Assembly: GCA_022432975.1 (NCBI GenBank)
Contig: CM039510.1
Coordinates: 14,092,381-14,156,380 of the forward strand
Direction of reading: 5' to 3'
DNA from: Begonia masoniana
Taxonomy: Eukaryota > Streptophyta > Magnoliopsida > Cucurbitales > Begoniaceae
Length of the DNA: 64,000 nt
How positions within the stretch are numbered: position 1 is the first letter of the stretch; every line of letters starts with the position of its first letter. Positions 43,786 through 56,723 of the stretch are shown here, in pieces. Under the pieces are notes generated by a model. The model did not search any database. It was not told the origin of the DNA and saw only the letters and a list, made by a program, of their open reading frames with translations. Made by a program: the position numbers and the translations under genes.

Positions 43786-46700
43786 AGGTATTGTTCTGGT
43801 CTGTGGAAATTCGGCACATGTTCTAATTGATACGGGGACAACCCATTCGTTCATAGCACTTTATTATGTAATCAAGTGGAAACTAGAGTTTGTCCCGACT
43901 GATCGTAGTTATAGTGTCATGTTTCCCTCTGGGGAGTACTTACACTCTCAGGAGGCGATACAAGGGGAAGTGATAGCTATTAATGGTCGGAAGTTGTATG
44001 CAAATTTGGTCATCATAAGCATGAAGGGGTACGACGTAATATTGGGAATGGATTGGTTGTACATGCACCACGTCACGATAAATTGTAGATCAGGTGCGGT
44101 GGATTTTAGACCTCCAAACGGTAAAGGTTTCTCGTTTCAAGCGACTCTCCGTTCTAATCAGATGCCTTTGGTATCGGCGTTAGATGTTCAGCACCTATTT
44201 AAGCCAGGATGTTCAGGATTTATAGCGAGTGTTCTTGACATGCGGATATCGAATAAGAAGGAACTATGTGATATTCCAGTAGCTGTGGAGTTTCCATAAG
44301 TTTTCCTAGACGAATTACCAGGTTTGCCTCCTGACCGAGAAATGAACTTTACCATTGATATTATTCCAGGTTCGGCGCCTGTGTCTAAGAATCCCTACAG
44401 GATGGCACCGGTTGAGTTGAGAGAATTACAGGCCCTATTGAAAGAGCTAACGGATAAGGGTTTTATACGCCCGAGCGTTTCTCCTTGGGGCGCTCTGGTG
44501 TTATTCGTGAAGAAGAAAGATGGCTCCTTAAGGATGTGCGTGGATTATCGAGAGTTAAATAAGCTGACTATAAAGAATAAGTATCCATTGCCGAGGATTG
44601 ACGATCTATTTGACCAGTTACAAGGAGCCACAGTATTTTCGAAGATCGATCTATGTTCGGGATACTACCACTTGAAAGTTAGAGCCGATGATATACCAAA
44701 GACTGCTTTCAAAACGCGTTATGGACACTACGAGTTTATGGTTATGTCTTTCGGTTTGACGAATGCCCCGGCAGCATTTATGGATCTCATGAACAGGGTG
44801 TTTCGGGAATTTTTGGATAAGTTTTTTATGGTGTTTATAGATGATATCCTAATATATTCTCGAGATGACGAAGAGCACGCAAGACACTTGAAAGCCGTTT
44901 TGACTACCCTGAAGCGACACCAATTATATGGTAAGCTCTCTAAGTGCGAGTTCTGGCTGAATCAAGTGAATTTCTTAGGCCACGTAATTTTGAAGGAAGG
45001 TGTTTCAGTGGATCCGGCTAAGATTCAAGCCGTCAGGGAGTGGCCTCAGCCGAAAAATGCAAGTGAAGTATGAAGTTTCGTAGTCCTAGCGGGATATTAT
45101 CGGAAGTTTATTGAAGGGTTTTCAATCATAGCCAAGCCTTTGACGAACTTAACAAAGAAAGAAGTGAAGTACGAGTGGACTAAGGCCTGTGAAGAAAGTT
45201 TTCAGACCTTGAAGCAAAAGTTGACCACAACCCCTTTATTGATTCTACCAGTGGAGAATGGTGCATTTAGTATCTATTGTGACGCATCCAAAGTTGGATT
45301 AGGATGCGTATTGATGCAGGACGGAAAGGTCATTGCCTACGCCTCTAGGCAGTTGAAGAGTTATGAGCAAAATTACCCGACGCACGACTTAGAATTAGCA
45401 GTAGTGGTTTTTGCGTTGAAGATATGGAGACACTACCTCTACGAATAAAAGTGTGAAGTGTTTTCGGACCATAAGAGTTTAAAGTACCTCTTTACGCAGA
45501 AAGATTTAAACATGAGGCAAAGGAGATGGTTAGAATTCGTGAAAGACTACGACTTCAAAATTAAGTATCATTCTGGAAAGGCAAATACAGTGGCAGACGC
45601 TTTAAGTAGGATGCCTAAGATCGAGGAGACAGTTGTTTGCTATATGCCAGCAAGTAAAAGCAGAATACCAAAGGCCAGGTGGGATGTTACAACCTCTACC
45701 AATTCCCAAGTGGAAATGAGATCATATTGCAATGGACTTCGTAGTTGTACCGCAAACGATAAAAGGGCATGACAGCATATGGGTCGTTGTTGATAGGTTA
45801 ACGAAGATGACTCATTTCTTACTAGTAAGGATGACTTACACGATGAATCAGTTTGCAGAGTTGTATGTCCAGGAGATTATAAGATTGCACGGGGTTCCTG
45901 TGTCAATTGTTTTGGATCGGGATCCTAGGTTTACTTCGAGGTTTTGGAAAAGTTTACAAGGCGCCATGGGTACTAAGTTAACTTTTAGCACAGCTTTCTA
46001 CCCATAGACCGACGGACAATCTGAGAGGACGATACAGATACTCGAGGATATGTTGAGAGCGTGTGTGCTATAGTTTCAAGCATCATGGAGCCAGTATTTA
46101 CCTTTGGTAGAATTTGAGTATAATAGCAGTTATCAGTCTACGATTGGAATGGCTCCGTACGAAGCGCTGTATGGTAGAAAGTGTAGGTCGCCACTTTATT
46201 GGGATGAGGTGGGAGAAGCTAAGTTGATTGGACCGAAAATTTTACAACAATTATCTGAGAAAGTTGCTCTAATCAGGCAGAGGATGAAAATCGCACAGAG
46301 TCGTCAAAAGAGTTATGCGGATCGAAGGAGACGAGATTTGGAATTTGTTGTTGGTGATGAGGTGTTTTTGAAAGTTTCACCATTCAAGGGCGTGGTTCGC
46401 TTTGGAAAAAGAGGAAAGTTGAATCCACGGTTTGTTGGACCGTTCCCCATTATAAAGAGGATTGGAGCTACAGCGTACAAGATCTAGTTGCCGTTGTCTA
46501 TGGAGGGTGTACACAATGTCTTCCACGTGTCGATGTTGAGGAAATATTTACGGGATCCAACGCACGTGGTAGAACCAGTTAATCTTGATATACAACCGAC
46601 CTTGACTTATGAGGAAAGACCGGTACAGATTCTGGAGTCTTCGGTTAGGGTTCTGCGTAACAAGATGATCCCACTTGTAAAGGTGTTGTGGAGAAGCAAA

Positions 46701-46807
46701 ACGTAGAGGAAGCGACGTGGGAACGTCTATAGGACATGATGGACAGATATCCAGAGTCGTTTAGGTACGAAATTTTGAGGACAAAATTATAAATAATGAG
46801 GGTAGGA
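43786..46807 (+). pseudogene. Pol of element F: protease, RT, RNase H, integrase; many stops
   Basis: Protease 43786-44299 (LIDTGTTHSF, VILGMDWL); RT 44300-45073 ([34 protein letters not shown] near 44830-44860); RNase H about 45140-45620 ([33 protein letters not shown]); integrase core 45732-46490 (MDFVVVP, VLDRDPRFTSRFW, TDGQSERT); chromodomain-like tail 46488-46790. In-frame stops fall at 44297, 45070, 45446, 46003, 46069 and 46485, several replacing Gln or Arg codons as C-to-T changes would. The integrase zinc domain is deleted between about 45640 and 45700. No gag is present. Confidence 0.88.
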
Positions 46808-48510
46808 TGTAACGCCCAGAAATTTCGGTTATGAGTTTTGAGTTTTAGATTTTCTGATTTTGATATTTTAAGCCTTATAGCATTTTAATTCTTAGAAATA
46901 GTAAATTAGGTCCAATTAGTAAACAGGAAGTTTTGTTTGAACCCTAGGAATAAGTTAGAATTTTTGGAGAAATAAGGGAATTTTGGAGAAACTAAATCGA
47001 TAGGTTAATAAACGAGTTTAAGCAAGAATTTAATAAAAAGGGCAAGAAGGTAATTAGCCAACTCAAATTTTAATAAAAATAAATTCTCTCTCCCTTTTTC
47101 TTTCATTTTTCTCCAGAGCCCTTATTTTTCTTCCTCCCCTCCTCCGTGCGATTTCTTCCATTCGCCGTTCCTTCACCCACGCCGGCGATTCGTTCTTCTC
47201 CTCAGGCGATTCTTCCATTTGTCTTTCCCCAATCGACGTTCTAGGTAAGCTCCAAGCTCTAGGCATGTTAAGTTTGTTGTTTTAGGGTTGTATTTCGTTA
47301 GGGTTTATTGACTTAGGGTTGAGATTTTCGAGTTTTGGTCGTAAATAGATAGCTTTACTATATTTATAGTTAATAATAACGCATTTATTGTTATTTTGGT
47401 AGTTGGGATGAATTAATGAAGATTAGTTAGAGTTTTACGTTAAGTTTTGATGGTTGGAGGTTGTGAAAACACCATTAATGGAGTTAAGTAAATGATGAGC
47501 ACAATGTGCTCGACGAAATGTCCGAACGAAGTGAAATAAAAGTTTTTGAAAAAATTGTCTTAACTCGGGGTTTCGTTTAGTTTTGAAATTTATGATTTAA
47601 TGTCAATACTAATGTTGTGTTATAAAAATGCCTTAGGTAATCCAAGCTCTCAAAGGACGGTGCTCGGCATAGCTAGGACTCCAGGTAAGTGAGTGTTAGG
47701 TTTACAGCCCTAAAGACCCTATGTCGTATCGATGTTAGAATTGTGAATTTATGATGATGTTAGAATGTAGTAAGATTTTTAGCGAGTCGGGTAACCTAGG
47801 ATAGAGAGTTAGCTATTAGATAAGAGTTTGTTCGCCTACGGGCTATAAACGTTAAGGGAAATGTTAGGAATTGTCTTTGATGAATGTTGTATGTTTATAC
47901 TCCCTCATGCATCACGCTTTTATGAAATATGTATACGAACTATTTATAAGCGTGTTTTTATGAAAATTGAAATAATGAATTAAGGTTCTCACGTGATATG
48001 TTATGATTTCTCACGGGGCAAGTAAGTGGTCTACCGAGTAGACGATTATACTAACAATAAAGAAACGAACGAAACGAACATGTTTTATCAATGTCATGCA
48101 TCTATGTAAATGTTATGTTTAGTGCACTCATTACTAAGCATTATGCTTAATGTGTTTATCGTGTGATGTAGGTGACGAGGACATAGGTGAGGAACTCCCT
48201 CCCGATGATCAGGCATAGGTGGTTGGTGGACAAAGCTCATGGCGACTGGGCGTGTTTCGGCTAGGCTGGATGACCCGTGGGTGTTCTCCGAGCGTTTTGT
48301 GGTAAATAGGTGTGAACTGGATAGATTTTTGGATGAAGTGATAAATTTTAGAAAGTATGGAGAAGTTTAATATTTTGGGAATTGTATAGTGGATGTAGGC
48401 TTGGAGTAGTGTTGTTTAGAATGATTTGATGAACGTTATTGTTTGGTGATGTTTTAAAGATTTCCACTTTTATGTTTAACCTTGGTGTTATGAATTAGAT
48501 TAGGTGATAT
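46808..48510 (+). repeat. 3' LTR of element F, truncated (same family as D)
   Basis: It follows the polypurine stretch AATGAGGGTAGGA and starts TGTAACGCCC. Landmarks: CTAGGTAAGC at 47241-47250, CAGGTAAGTG at 47692-47701, GATGTAGGTGACGAG...ATAGGTGAGGAAC at 48166-48195. From about 47690 it follows fragments D. Similarity to D stops near 48510, before the hairpin module and the end. Confidence 0.8.
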
Positions 48511-49307
48511 TGTTTTATGCACGGTTCAATTTTTGTCATAAAAAATATGTTTTAACTAGAGTATGGGACAACTGACTATGTCGTGCCCTTGAGTGTAAAA
48601 CTCTAAATCTGATCAGAGTGTTTTATATAGCATTAGAGATTGCTTGGTATTGTTGTTTTCATTTCATTGCATAAGACTTGATATGCACGGAGATTGTGAG
48701 TGTCTCTATTTTTATTCAAATTTGAATTTGTTATTAATTTGTTAAATTGAACATTAATATTCAAAATAAGATATATCTCTATTGAGTTTAGTTGGCTCAC
48801 CACAAAAACACTCATTTCATGAATTAATTAAGAGGACTTTCAGTTGCTGACTCTGAAGTAACTCGGCATGCAGATTTCTCTATTTATTAATTCTCCGAGA
48901 ACTTTAGTTAAACTTGAGACGTTAGACATTATTGGAACTTGTAAAATTTTAATTTATTTGAACTTTGTCTGGCATTTTTTTGGACCTATATCACTAAATT
49001 ATCTTTGATGTCGCTAATAGACCTTTAATTTAGCCCCTTTGGTTTGGGCCCCGAATCTTAATTGTCACCTAAATTTTCTTCTACCTAATAAATTAATAAA
49101 AATTTAAGGGCTGGACGACTTGGTTCGGGTTTCGAGTCAAGTCGTCTCTGTTCTGTCTCGAGTCCCTTTTGGGTCGTGACGGGTTTCATCATGGCCGAAC
49201 CTTCCTCCTTCTTGCTCCACTCTTCTCTTTGGTCTAGAGTTTGTAGGAACCCTAGCTTGCAGGTCACAAAACTCTCCTTGGAGTAGGTCTTATGGCTTGC
49301 CATTTAA
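48511..49307. other. Unassigned spacer
   Basis: AT-rich DNA with no convincing open frame or element edge. The small minus frame at 49085-49303 has no recognisable motif and is probably chance. Confidence 0.5.
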
Positions 49308-49470
49308 ATTTACCACCTTAGTTGAGCTATGTGCATAATGTTTTTCATGTAGCAATGCTAAGGAAGTATGTTTCCGATTCGTCACATGTTATTTCCTAGA
49401 CCCAAGTGCCTATCTAGAGGATGTCTTAAAATTTGGGGACAAAGTTCTTAAAGTGGGAAAGAATGTAAAA
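49308..49470 (+). pseudogene. Remnant of an integrase end plus start of a 3' LTR
   Basis: A stretch translates to a VHNVFHVAMLRKYVSDSSHVI-like string (two short parts around 49345-49400), the usual gypsy integrase end. It is followed by GGGGACAAAGTTCTTAA, a purine-rich tract and TGTAAAATC at 49464, which looks like an LTR start. The rest of the element is not visible. Confidence 0.6.
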
Positions 49471-49939
49471 TCTAGCAGTTTTTGACACGTGGTCCCGCAG
49501 AAAAGGGGCCATGTAAAAACCCACAAGATCAAGAAAGTGCTCGGGTGTGTACAAAAGTGTCAAAACCGAGATTTAAAGGAGACAAAGGGAAAAATAACAT
49601 GCTAGTGGATAAGTGGAAGGTGTGTGCTATGGAGGCCGAAACTATTAGTGGAATAAAGATGAACGAAATGCTAAAGAAAATGAAGGTGGAGGGGTGTGTG
49701 AAAATCGTGAAGAAAGTGAGATGAAGATGAAGATGAAGAGAAATGCATCAAATGAAAGGTGATGTGTGTGAAGTTGTGAGAACTGAAATTAGAGGCAATA
49801 AAATGCAAGAAAATAAGTGGATGAAAAGAAGATGGAAATACCTTTGGCAGACCCGATGAGCTATCTCACGTTTGAGCTCTCGAGTGCACGTTTTCTCGGA
49901 AGAAAACGACCATCGTAGGACTAGGTTTTCGTCCTCAAC

Positions 49940-50763
49940 TGTGATGACCCGGATGTGTAAGTATTTGTACGATGGCTGCACGAGCCGGAACCCGAATGAC
50001 GGTACGTCTGCGCGGGCGAACCGGAAGGTGACGGGTCGTAAAAAAGGGGTCGTCACAATCCCACATCGCTTGGGGAAGTATGTGGAAATGAAACATATGT
50101 AAAGAGACCCTCCCAAGATAGTAAGACGCGTTTTGGAGCACAATTGGCAACGGATCCCATAAGAACTCCGAAGTTAAAAGTGCTTCGGCGAGAGTAGTAC
50201 CAGGTTGGGCAACCGACTGGGAAGTCCTCGCCAAACAAATCCGTGAGGGGAGGATATTGGGCTACGACCCAATCCCCAGAGCGAACAATATCTTGCTGGA
50301 AAAAGGGGTCGTTACAAATGGTATCAGAGCCTGTACCCAACCAAAAATGTGGCCAACGAGGACGTTGGGCCCCCGAGGGGGGGTGATTGTGATGAACCAG
50401 ATGTGTAAGTATGTGTACGATGGCTGCACGAAGCGGAACCTGGATGGCGGTACTTCCGCGCTGGCGAGTCGGAAGATGACGGGTCGTAAAAAGGGGGTCG
50501 TCACAATCCCACATCGCTTGGGAAAGTATGTGAAAATAAAACATATGTAAAGAGACCCTCGCAAGATAGTAAGACGCGTTTTGGAGCACAATTGGCAACG
50601 GATCCCATAAGAACTCCGAAGTTAAAAGTGCTTCGGTGAGAGTAGTACCAGGTTGGGTGATCAATTGAGAAGTCCTCGCCAAACAAAGCCGTGAGGGGAG
50701 GATATTGGGCTACAACCCAATCCCCAGAGCGGACAATATCTTGCTAGGAAAAGGGTCGTTACA
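49940..50763 (+). mobile_element. Cassandra TRIM with 5S-bearing LTRs
   Basis: LTRs are 49940-50316 and 50388-50763. The interior has the primer site TGGTATCAGAGC (50319-50330) and a purine tract (50375-50387). The target duplication is TCAAC (49935-49939, 50764-50768). LTR segments 50152-50230 and 50600-50678 match the 3' two thirds of plant 5S rRNA: GGATCCCAT, AGAACTCCG, AGTTAA, GTGCTTCGG, GAGAGTAGTACCAGG, GGGAAGTCCTCG. The internal promoter boxes of 5S (A box and C box) are largely kept, so RNA polymerase III transcription is plausible. No protein is encoded. Confidence 0.95.
50152..50230 (+). promoter_or_regulatory. 5S rRNA-derived pol III promoter segment in Cassandra LTR
   Basis: It is collinear with 5S rRNA from GGATCC to GTCCTCG. 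The region AGTTAA.AGTGCTTCGG corresponds to the A box part, and GAGAGTAGTACCAGGTTGGG to the intermediate/C box part. It has several substitutions from functional 5S. The second LTR copy (50600-50678) is more diverged near the end. Confidence 0.85.
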
Positions 50764-51693
50764 TCAACTCCTAACTCTCAAGAGAGAAAGGCGAGGGAAA
50801 GATATAAGAGTTAACCTAGCAACCCAAGCTAGGCTAACAATGGAGGGCTACTCAACTGAATTCAAGAATCGAGAAAACCCGAAGGCAAACCAACACCAAG
50901 TGTAGGAAAAGGAGTTATTTTATAAATTGGGCAAAAGTTTCAATACATGCACCAATGCTATGCATTTATAGGCAACCTAAGGTGGATTAGGGTTTGGCAT
51001 GGACTGAATATGAATTGGTGGCCATTGGATGCAAAGATGATCGGATGGCTAGGAGGGAGCAAGCCGTGCACGCGTCACCCGCCAATCAGCTGCTGCCGCG
51101 TGTGCTAGCTGTTGCCCAGCAGTGTGCCATGTCAGCAATCCGGGTGCGTGCCTATCGGGTGGTGGAGCTACTATTCTGCGCGCGCTGATCGACCATCCAG
51201 ATGGGAAGCTCGCGCGCACCTCGTTGTGCCACGCTGGCGATCCGTGCGCACATCCAACGGCACCTACTGCTGCCCGCGCGCCCTCATCCGAAGCTGCTGC
51301 TCTGCCCGCGCGCCTCTTCTGCAGCCCGCACGCACCAAGTCAGCAATCCAAGTTATGGCCGAGCCATGCCTTGATCAATGGCCAAGATTTTTCCATCTCC
51401 TTGATCCAAATTGCCACCCACATTTGTACCTACAATTTTCATACCTTAGGTGTGGGCTCTTCTTTGGACCAAGGCTTCCTTTGGGCTCCATTTGTTGAAT
51501 AGAAAATCTTTAAGTGTTGAGAGCTTCTTAACTTGGATGGTCAAGTCTTCAACCCATAATCCACCACATTCATCTAACCCTAACAACACAATCTAATGCA
51601 TGATGCAATTTTAATAATCCTTACAAAAAGGCTAATTTATGCCAAATAAGTTCAAAAAAATAAAATTACATAATTTTATGAGCCAGGAAGACA

Positions 51694-53465
51694 AATTCCC
51701 ATGGGCCAAAAAGTAGATTCCTCCAAGTGCTCCAAGTGAGGTTTCCGTCACGATCAACTTCCTGCAATAAAAAAAATAATTTTCATTAGTTAAAATTCTA
51801 ATTAATTCATGGGCCTCGGGTTGAGAACTAGATTTGGGCCTCTGGCACATCAATTTTTTTTTAAAAAATAAATAATAACAATATTTGAAAATTTGTAAAA
51901 CAAAAAGAAATCTCCTTTGATGGGGTTGTTGCCAAGAATAGGGGGAGGATACCCCTATTTCTTCTTGTGGGGTGCGGTTTCCTCCCCCCTTCCAAAGGCA
52001 CAAACAAAAGAAATAAGGATTTCTGTTTTGACGTGCTACCAAATGGGGAGGAGCTTTAGGACTCCAAAAGTTGCCTTAGCTTAAAAATTGTTTTAGGACG
52101 ATTAAGACAAAAACTTCCCACAAACACAAAGCAATCACCACTTAAACTTTGAAGCTGAAATTTTGACAGTTTTGTTTGCTTGATGTGAGGGAAATGCCCT
52201 TCAAATTCAACGGTCAAAAGCCTTTTGAAATGGAAAATATGTTGGAAGGTGTGGGCGGTGTCGGATGGAAGGTTTACCAATCGTGCCGAGAAGATGAGTC
52301 TTCTTTGATAAGCTATAACTCGCTGAATTGATGTCCCTTTGATGAGATTTTTGGATAGGTTCTTGTTCTACATGCAAGGAATATTTTCTCAAAAAATGAG
52401 GAGGTGAATCTTTGTCAATGTAGAGATATGGTGGCTGGAGTTACGACTGTTTGGTTTGGAACAAGCTGTTTTTTCGAAACAGTTTTGCACCAACTTGGAG
52501 ATGATGCAACTTCAATGGTTGGAATTGAATACTTCTACACCTTTGTTTGGGAGTTCAACCTCTAAGAGAAAATTGGGAAAAAAGTAGCAATGAGTTAATC
52601 CACTTAGACTCACGAAGAGTCAATTCAAGAACACTCACACTTAATTTGGATGTTACTCACCGAAATAGAGGTGGCGGCTGAGAGAGAACTCTCCACACTT
52701 GAAGATGAAATTCAGCAAGGTTTTGTTTGTTTCTAAATTAGTTAGGGTTTAGAGCAACAATAAGGATGACTTTATAAAGCCAATAGAGGGTATTAGGAAA
52801 TAGAATGTTTGACTACAATTACCCTAAATGGTCGAGCACAAAAAGGTCTAAGGCTAGTCTTTAGACTGCTTTGCCCAAATAAAAGTCTTATCATCAAATA
52901 TTACAAATATACTATCAAACTAAGGCCCTTAAATCCTAAGATAATTGTGCAATGTTTGAAATAAAGTGCATAAATTAATGTTGCTAAAAATCGTGTGCTT
53001 CAAGGGTTCACAAATTGCTTGGAGATCCGTGCTAGGTAATTCATGATTTGAATTTCCTAGGCTCTCTTAGTGCATCTTGAGCTATTATCTCTCCTTATTC
53101 TCGCAAAGAGAGAGTGGTTCTTCAAGATGACATGAATGTTGTTGCATGGTGGATGTAGTTTTAGTTGACTTCCATGCAAATGCTTCCATGAATGAATTGC
53201 TTGAACTCCTCTTTGTGAATTTGAATAAAATTCTCCTCCAAGCAAGCTTAGAGAGAGAGAGAGAGACCTACAAAATGAACAAAGAGGTTAGAGCACTCCT
53301 TGGCTTGGGATCTCATGAGCGGTGCATGCGGTACATCATCTTCGCTAGTCCAAGGTAAGCCATTTCGTGAAATCATTCAGGTGAGATTTTCCTCTTTCTT
53401 TTTCAATTTGTGATGAGAATTTTCAATGTAATGTTTTAAGATTGATTTTAGTATCCAAATAATCT
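51694..53465. other. Repeat-derived DNA without recognised genes
   Basis: The first 80 bp follow the LTR edge as in the J family (AATTCCC and on), but no coding tail is clear. Later parts (about 52640-52760, 52960-53360) look like leader or LTR sequence of similar elements, with a GA-repeat near 53253. I see no supported gene; open frames are short and without motifs. Confidence 0.5.
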
Positions 53466-55047
53466 TGATGCGGAAGTGACTTCTAAAAACCTTGTTAACA
53501 CAAAAATAGCAACTGCGCCTGGCGCTCGGTTTTACCGAGAACAACCAAAAGTAAGCTTGCAGAAAAGAACTCAAATGAACTCCAAATTAAACAAAACTTG
53601 ACATGAGCATTACCTTATGAGTGAAGTTCAAACCTTGAAATATTATAAGAAAATATGACAAGGAAAAGAAAATATGCAGAACAACCCATGGCTGGTCCGA
53701 TAAGCAACTAAGGGCACTTTCGGGTATAATTTCTTTCTGAGGAAAGGAACAACAACGTTGGGGATGGTTTGCTTACCTTCTTCTTAATTCCTACTCTTGA
53801 AAGTGAATAGAGAAGGAAGAGTTAAGAACTTATCACGTAACCTTGGACTTGGAAGGTAATTGAAGGCATAACTCCACTCGGTTGCAAGCAATCCGAGGCT
53901 CACCTTTCGGCTTCAAAACCTACCTAGTTTTTGAGAGAGAAATCTGCTATTTTCATTCAACCAAATCTCCATACAAACATCAATAACGATGCTTAAATAT
54001 GTCCTAAGGTGGCTAAGGTTGGATTTGAATTATTGGAGCATGAGGGCCGTTAATGTAGCGCCCATTGCGTAGCTGAGAAAAAAATGAGCATGCGCCAATC
54101 ATTGGCTGTGCTTCATTCCATCTAAGATTGATCAAGCACGCCTCCTTTGTCATGTTAGCAATCTGTGGTGCACCTCCCTTGAGCCTTCAGCTTGCCATGT
54201 CATCAAATGTTGCACCGGTTGGAGTTGAAAGTCCATGTGGCACGCTTCCTAGCCTCGGCCATGCCGTTGCTTCCCTTTGTGCGCCCTTCTCCTCATGTGC
54301 ACAACCAATACAAGCCACCATGTATCATAGCATACATCAATGCATGCATGTAATAAAGTAAAGGCTAAAGTGTTTGCCTCAAATACAAGAGGGCCAAAGT
54401 TTGCCAACAAAATACATAAATACTCAGTTACACGGTTATGCTTCTGGGAAGACAAATTCCCTCTTGAGCTTGAGTGGTTCCCATTTGTGGCTCCCAAGTA
54501 AGAACGTGCAAAGGTTGAGCCATGTCCCGTGAGTTAGGGTCCCACTCTAAATCATCAAAGAAATCCTCACCTACAAAAGAAAGAAATTTTTGATCAAAAA
54601 GTTTAATCAAATTCGGGTCTTAGTTTGTGATCGAGTAATTGGCCTTTGAGGCATATCATCATCCCCAAGTGATTGAGGATTTGACCTCAAATCCATTGAT
54701 TCAAACTCCTTGTTATCAAGTTCATTACCAACATAGGGTGATAGATCCAAAACGTTAAAAGTTTTCGATACCCCATAATCTCCTAGTAATTCTATATTAT
54801 AGGCATTATTATTGATACGCTATACAACCTTAAAAGGGTCATCGGCTCTTGGAAGTAGCTTGTATTACGATTAACAGAGAATAATTCCTTTCACAAGTGC
54901 AACCAAACTAGATCTCACTCATTGAATATTACCTCTTTATGACATTTGTTTGCTTGTTTTGCGTAACCCTCATTCTTCTTCTCTATGATCTTATGCACTG
55001 ATTCATGCAATTTCTTGATTTGTGCTTCCTTGTTGTTAGTGATTTTC
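53466..55047 (-). mobile_element. Remnant J2: 3' LTR plus pol tail
   Basis: The LTR 53466-54454 (TGATGCGGAAG ... GGAAGACA) aligns with 56724-57726. Beyond it, on the minus strand, comes the polyprotein tail (FLSFVGEDFFDDLEWDPNS, MAQPLHVLTWEPQ) and an integrase-end remnant to about 55047, where it is cut by unrelated sequence. The tail is nearly the same as that of J (57990-57736). Confidence 0.75.
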
Positions 55048-56723
55048 TACACCTAACGCAAGTACACGTGTCGCTAACAAAGTAATAAAGATAAGTAAAA
55101 GTCGATCCCACGATAATAATCTTAACTAAATTTAATTGCTATTCCATAAAAATAAATATAAGGATAATATAAAAATGACGTGAGGGGCAAGGAATTATAA
55201 AAATAGAGTTTACTTAGAAATAATAAAGATTTAAATTGAAATAAATTAAGAAGATAACGAAAACAGATGCCTTGGTTAGGAACGATTTCCTCGTTACATA
55301 CAATTTACCACTAATGCTACAAAAAGCTACAGCATTTTCCACTGAACAGCGAGAACTAATATTTTCTAGGGTTTTCTCGAATTACCTAGTTAAATTCGTC
55401 TTAGAATTTCTTTCTATTTTTGAAAAGACAAAACTTAATCCGAATTTCTTTAGAATCCTATTCTTGATGCCAAATAAATTAATGTCAACTATTCTATAAA
55501 AATTTAATTTATTTAATCAATTATGCATCTCAAAATTCATATCTACCTATCGGTACAACAAAAACATGTAACATCAAATTTGTTCGTCGACACAATTCGA
55601 ATTAAACAATAAACATTATGATAGATTATTCAATGAAAAATAAGCAAACTTGCATAGATCTCAATAAATCATGTAACAGACTTTCTCTTCTAACCAATAT
55701 TAAAAACTTAGCTCAAATTCATGACAATAAAGTACTAAATAAAAATATTCATCCAAAGAAAAATATAAAAAGTAGAAGAAGAAGAAGAAGAATTTATCAA
55801 ATGTAATCTGTAGCAGCCAAGCCTCCCCTCTTTTCTTCTTGCCTTCCTTCTTTTTTTCGCCTTTTTTCGTCCTCTTCTTCTTTGTCTGGTCTCTAGAGTT
55901 TTCTTGGCAAAAAACAGAGGCTGTAATTGGGAAGCTATAACTCTGCCAAAACGCGTCGTCTTCTAGTTAAAATTGGACCGAATCTTCCTTTTATATGTCT
56001 GAAATATAACCTCCAACATTCTTGGGCAAAGGCCTAGTAAATAAGGAGATATGACGAGTTTGGTGGACTGCGTCGGTGACACCTCTTGGTCAAGAATCTA
56101 GTGTTCACTCATGATTGTAATATCTCGTTCAATATTGGTCATCTTGACATGATTTTTGGACAGCATTTTGCTTTATAAGTGTGGATGGTGCCCACCAAGT
56201 TTCATGGTGAAAGTCGCTGTGGAAAATGAGTTGTGAATGGAAAGGATTGAGTTGGTTTTAATATGCACTAGAATTCTATGGCCTCCTTTGCTAGAGAAAG
56301 CACTGCAACTTGGGGTTGTTGTGAATTTAGGTGTATCCTTGCTAAAGAGTTCACCACTTGAAATCAAGTAATTAGAAGGCAACACTAATAGGAGTTTTTG
56401 GTCAAACTTACATGATCAAATACAACTTTTGAACAAAAACTAAAGGATTGGACACAACCGAGTACGGTGTACTTAAATGTGAAATTCCAAACACAGGAGG
56501 TTTCTGTATTTTTTATTATTCAAATATGCTTACAACAATTGATTAAAGGAGTATTTAACTCAACAAACTAGGCAAGAGCCCATAAGGAAAATTCCAAAAT
56601 AAACCCTTATAAAAAGAAAAAGAGTGTTCGACAATGAGACCTTTTCACATGGCACCTATATGGTTCCTCAATGTCTCTGTCTATTTTCTCAAGGCCTTGA
56701 CCATCATTATATAAAACTAGAGT
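55048..56723. other. Unrecognised insert between J2 and J
   Basis: It starts near CTACACCTAACGCAAGTACA and GTCGATCCCACG, a phrase I associate loosely with plant repeats, and contains an AGAAG run (55775-55795) and a CT-rich stretch (55830-55890). The frames at 55272-55499 and others show no motif. It is probably another mobile element or old repeat; type unknown. Confidence 0.4.

Larger units (their letters stand above)
49760..51693 (-). repeat. LTR related to the J family, split by Cassandra
   Basis: The right end GGAAGACA followed by AATTCCC (51693) equals the edges at 54454 and 57726. Inner similarity to the J LTRs is seen at CTAAGGTGG near 50980 and CATGTCAGCAATC near 51127. The left edge is uncertain. 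Cassandra occupies 49940-50763. Open frames here are shadows. Confidence 0.55.

Noticed and set aside
50152..50230. A genuine 5S rRNA gene
   Set aside because: Only part of 5S is present, it is diverged, and it sits in paired TRIM LTRs with a target duplication.
51112..51502. Two overlapping plus frames of about 127 codons rich in Arg, Pro and Cys
   Set aside because: They lie in GC-rich LTR sequence related to the J family with no homology to proteins.
54128..54497. Plus and minus small frames near 54.3 kb as possible host genes
   Set aside because: They lie inside the J2 LTR, which has a second copy at 56724-57726.
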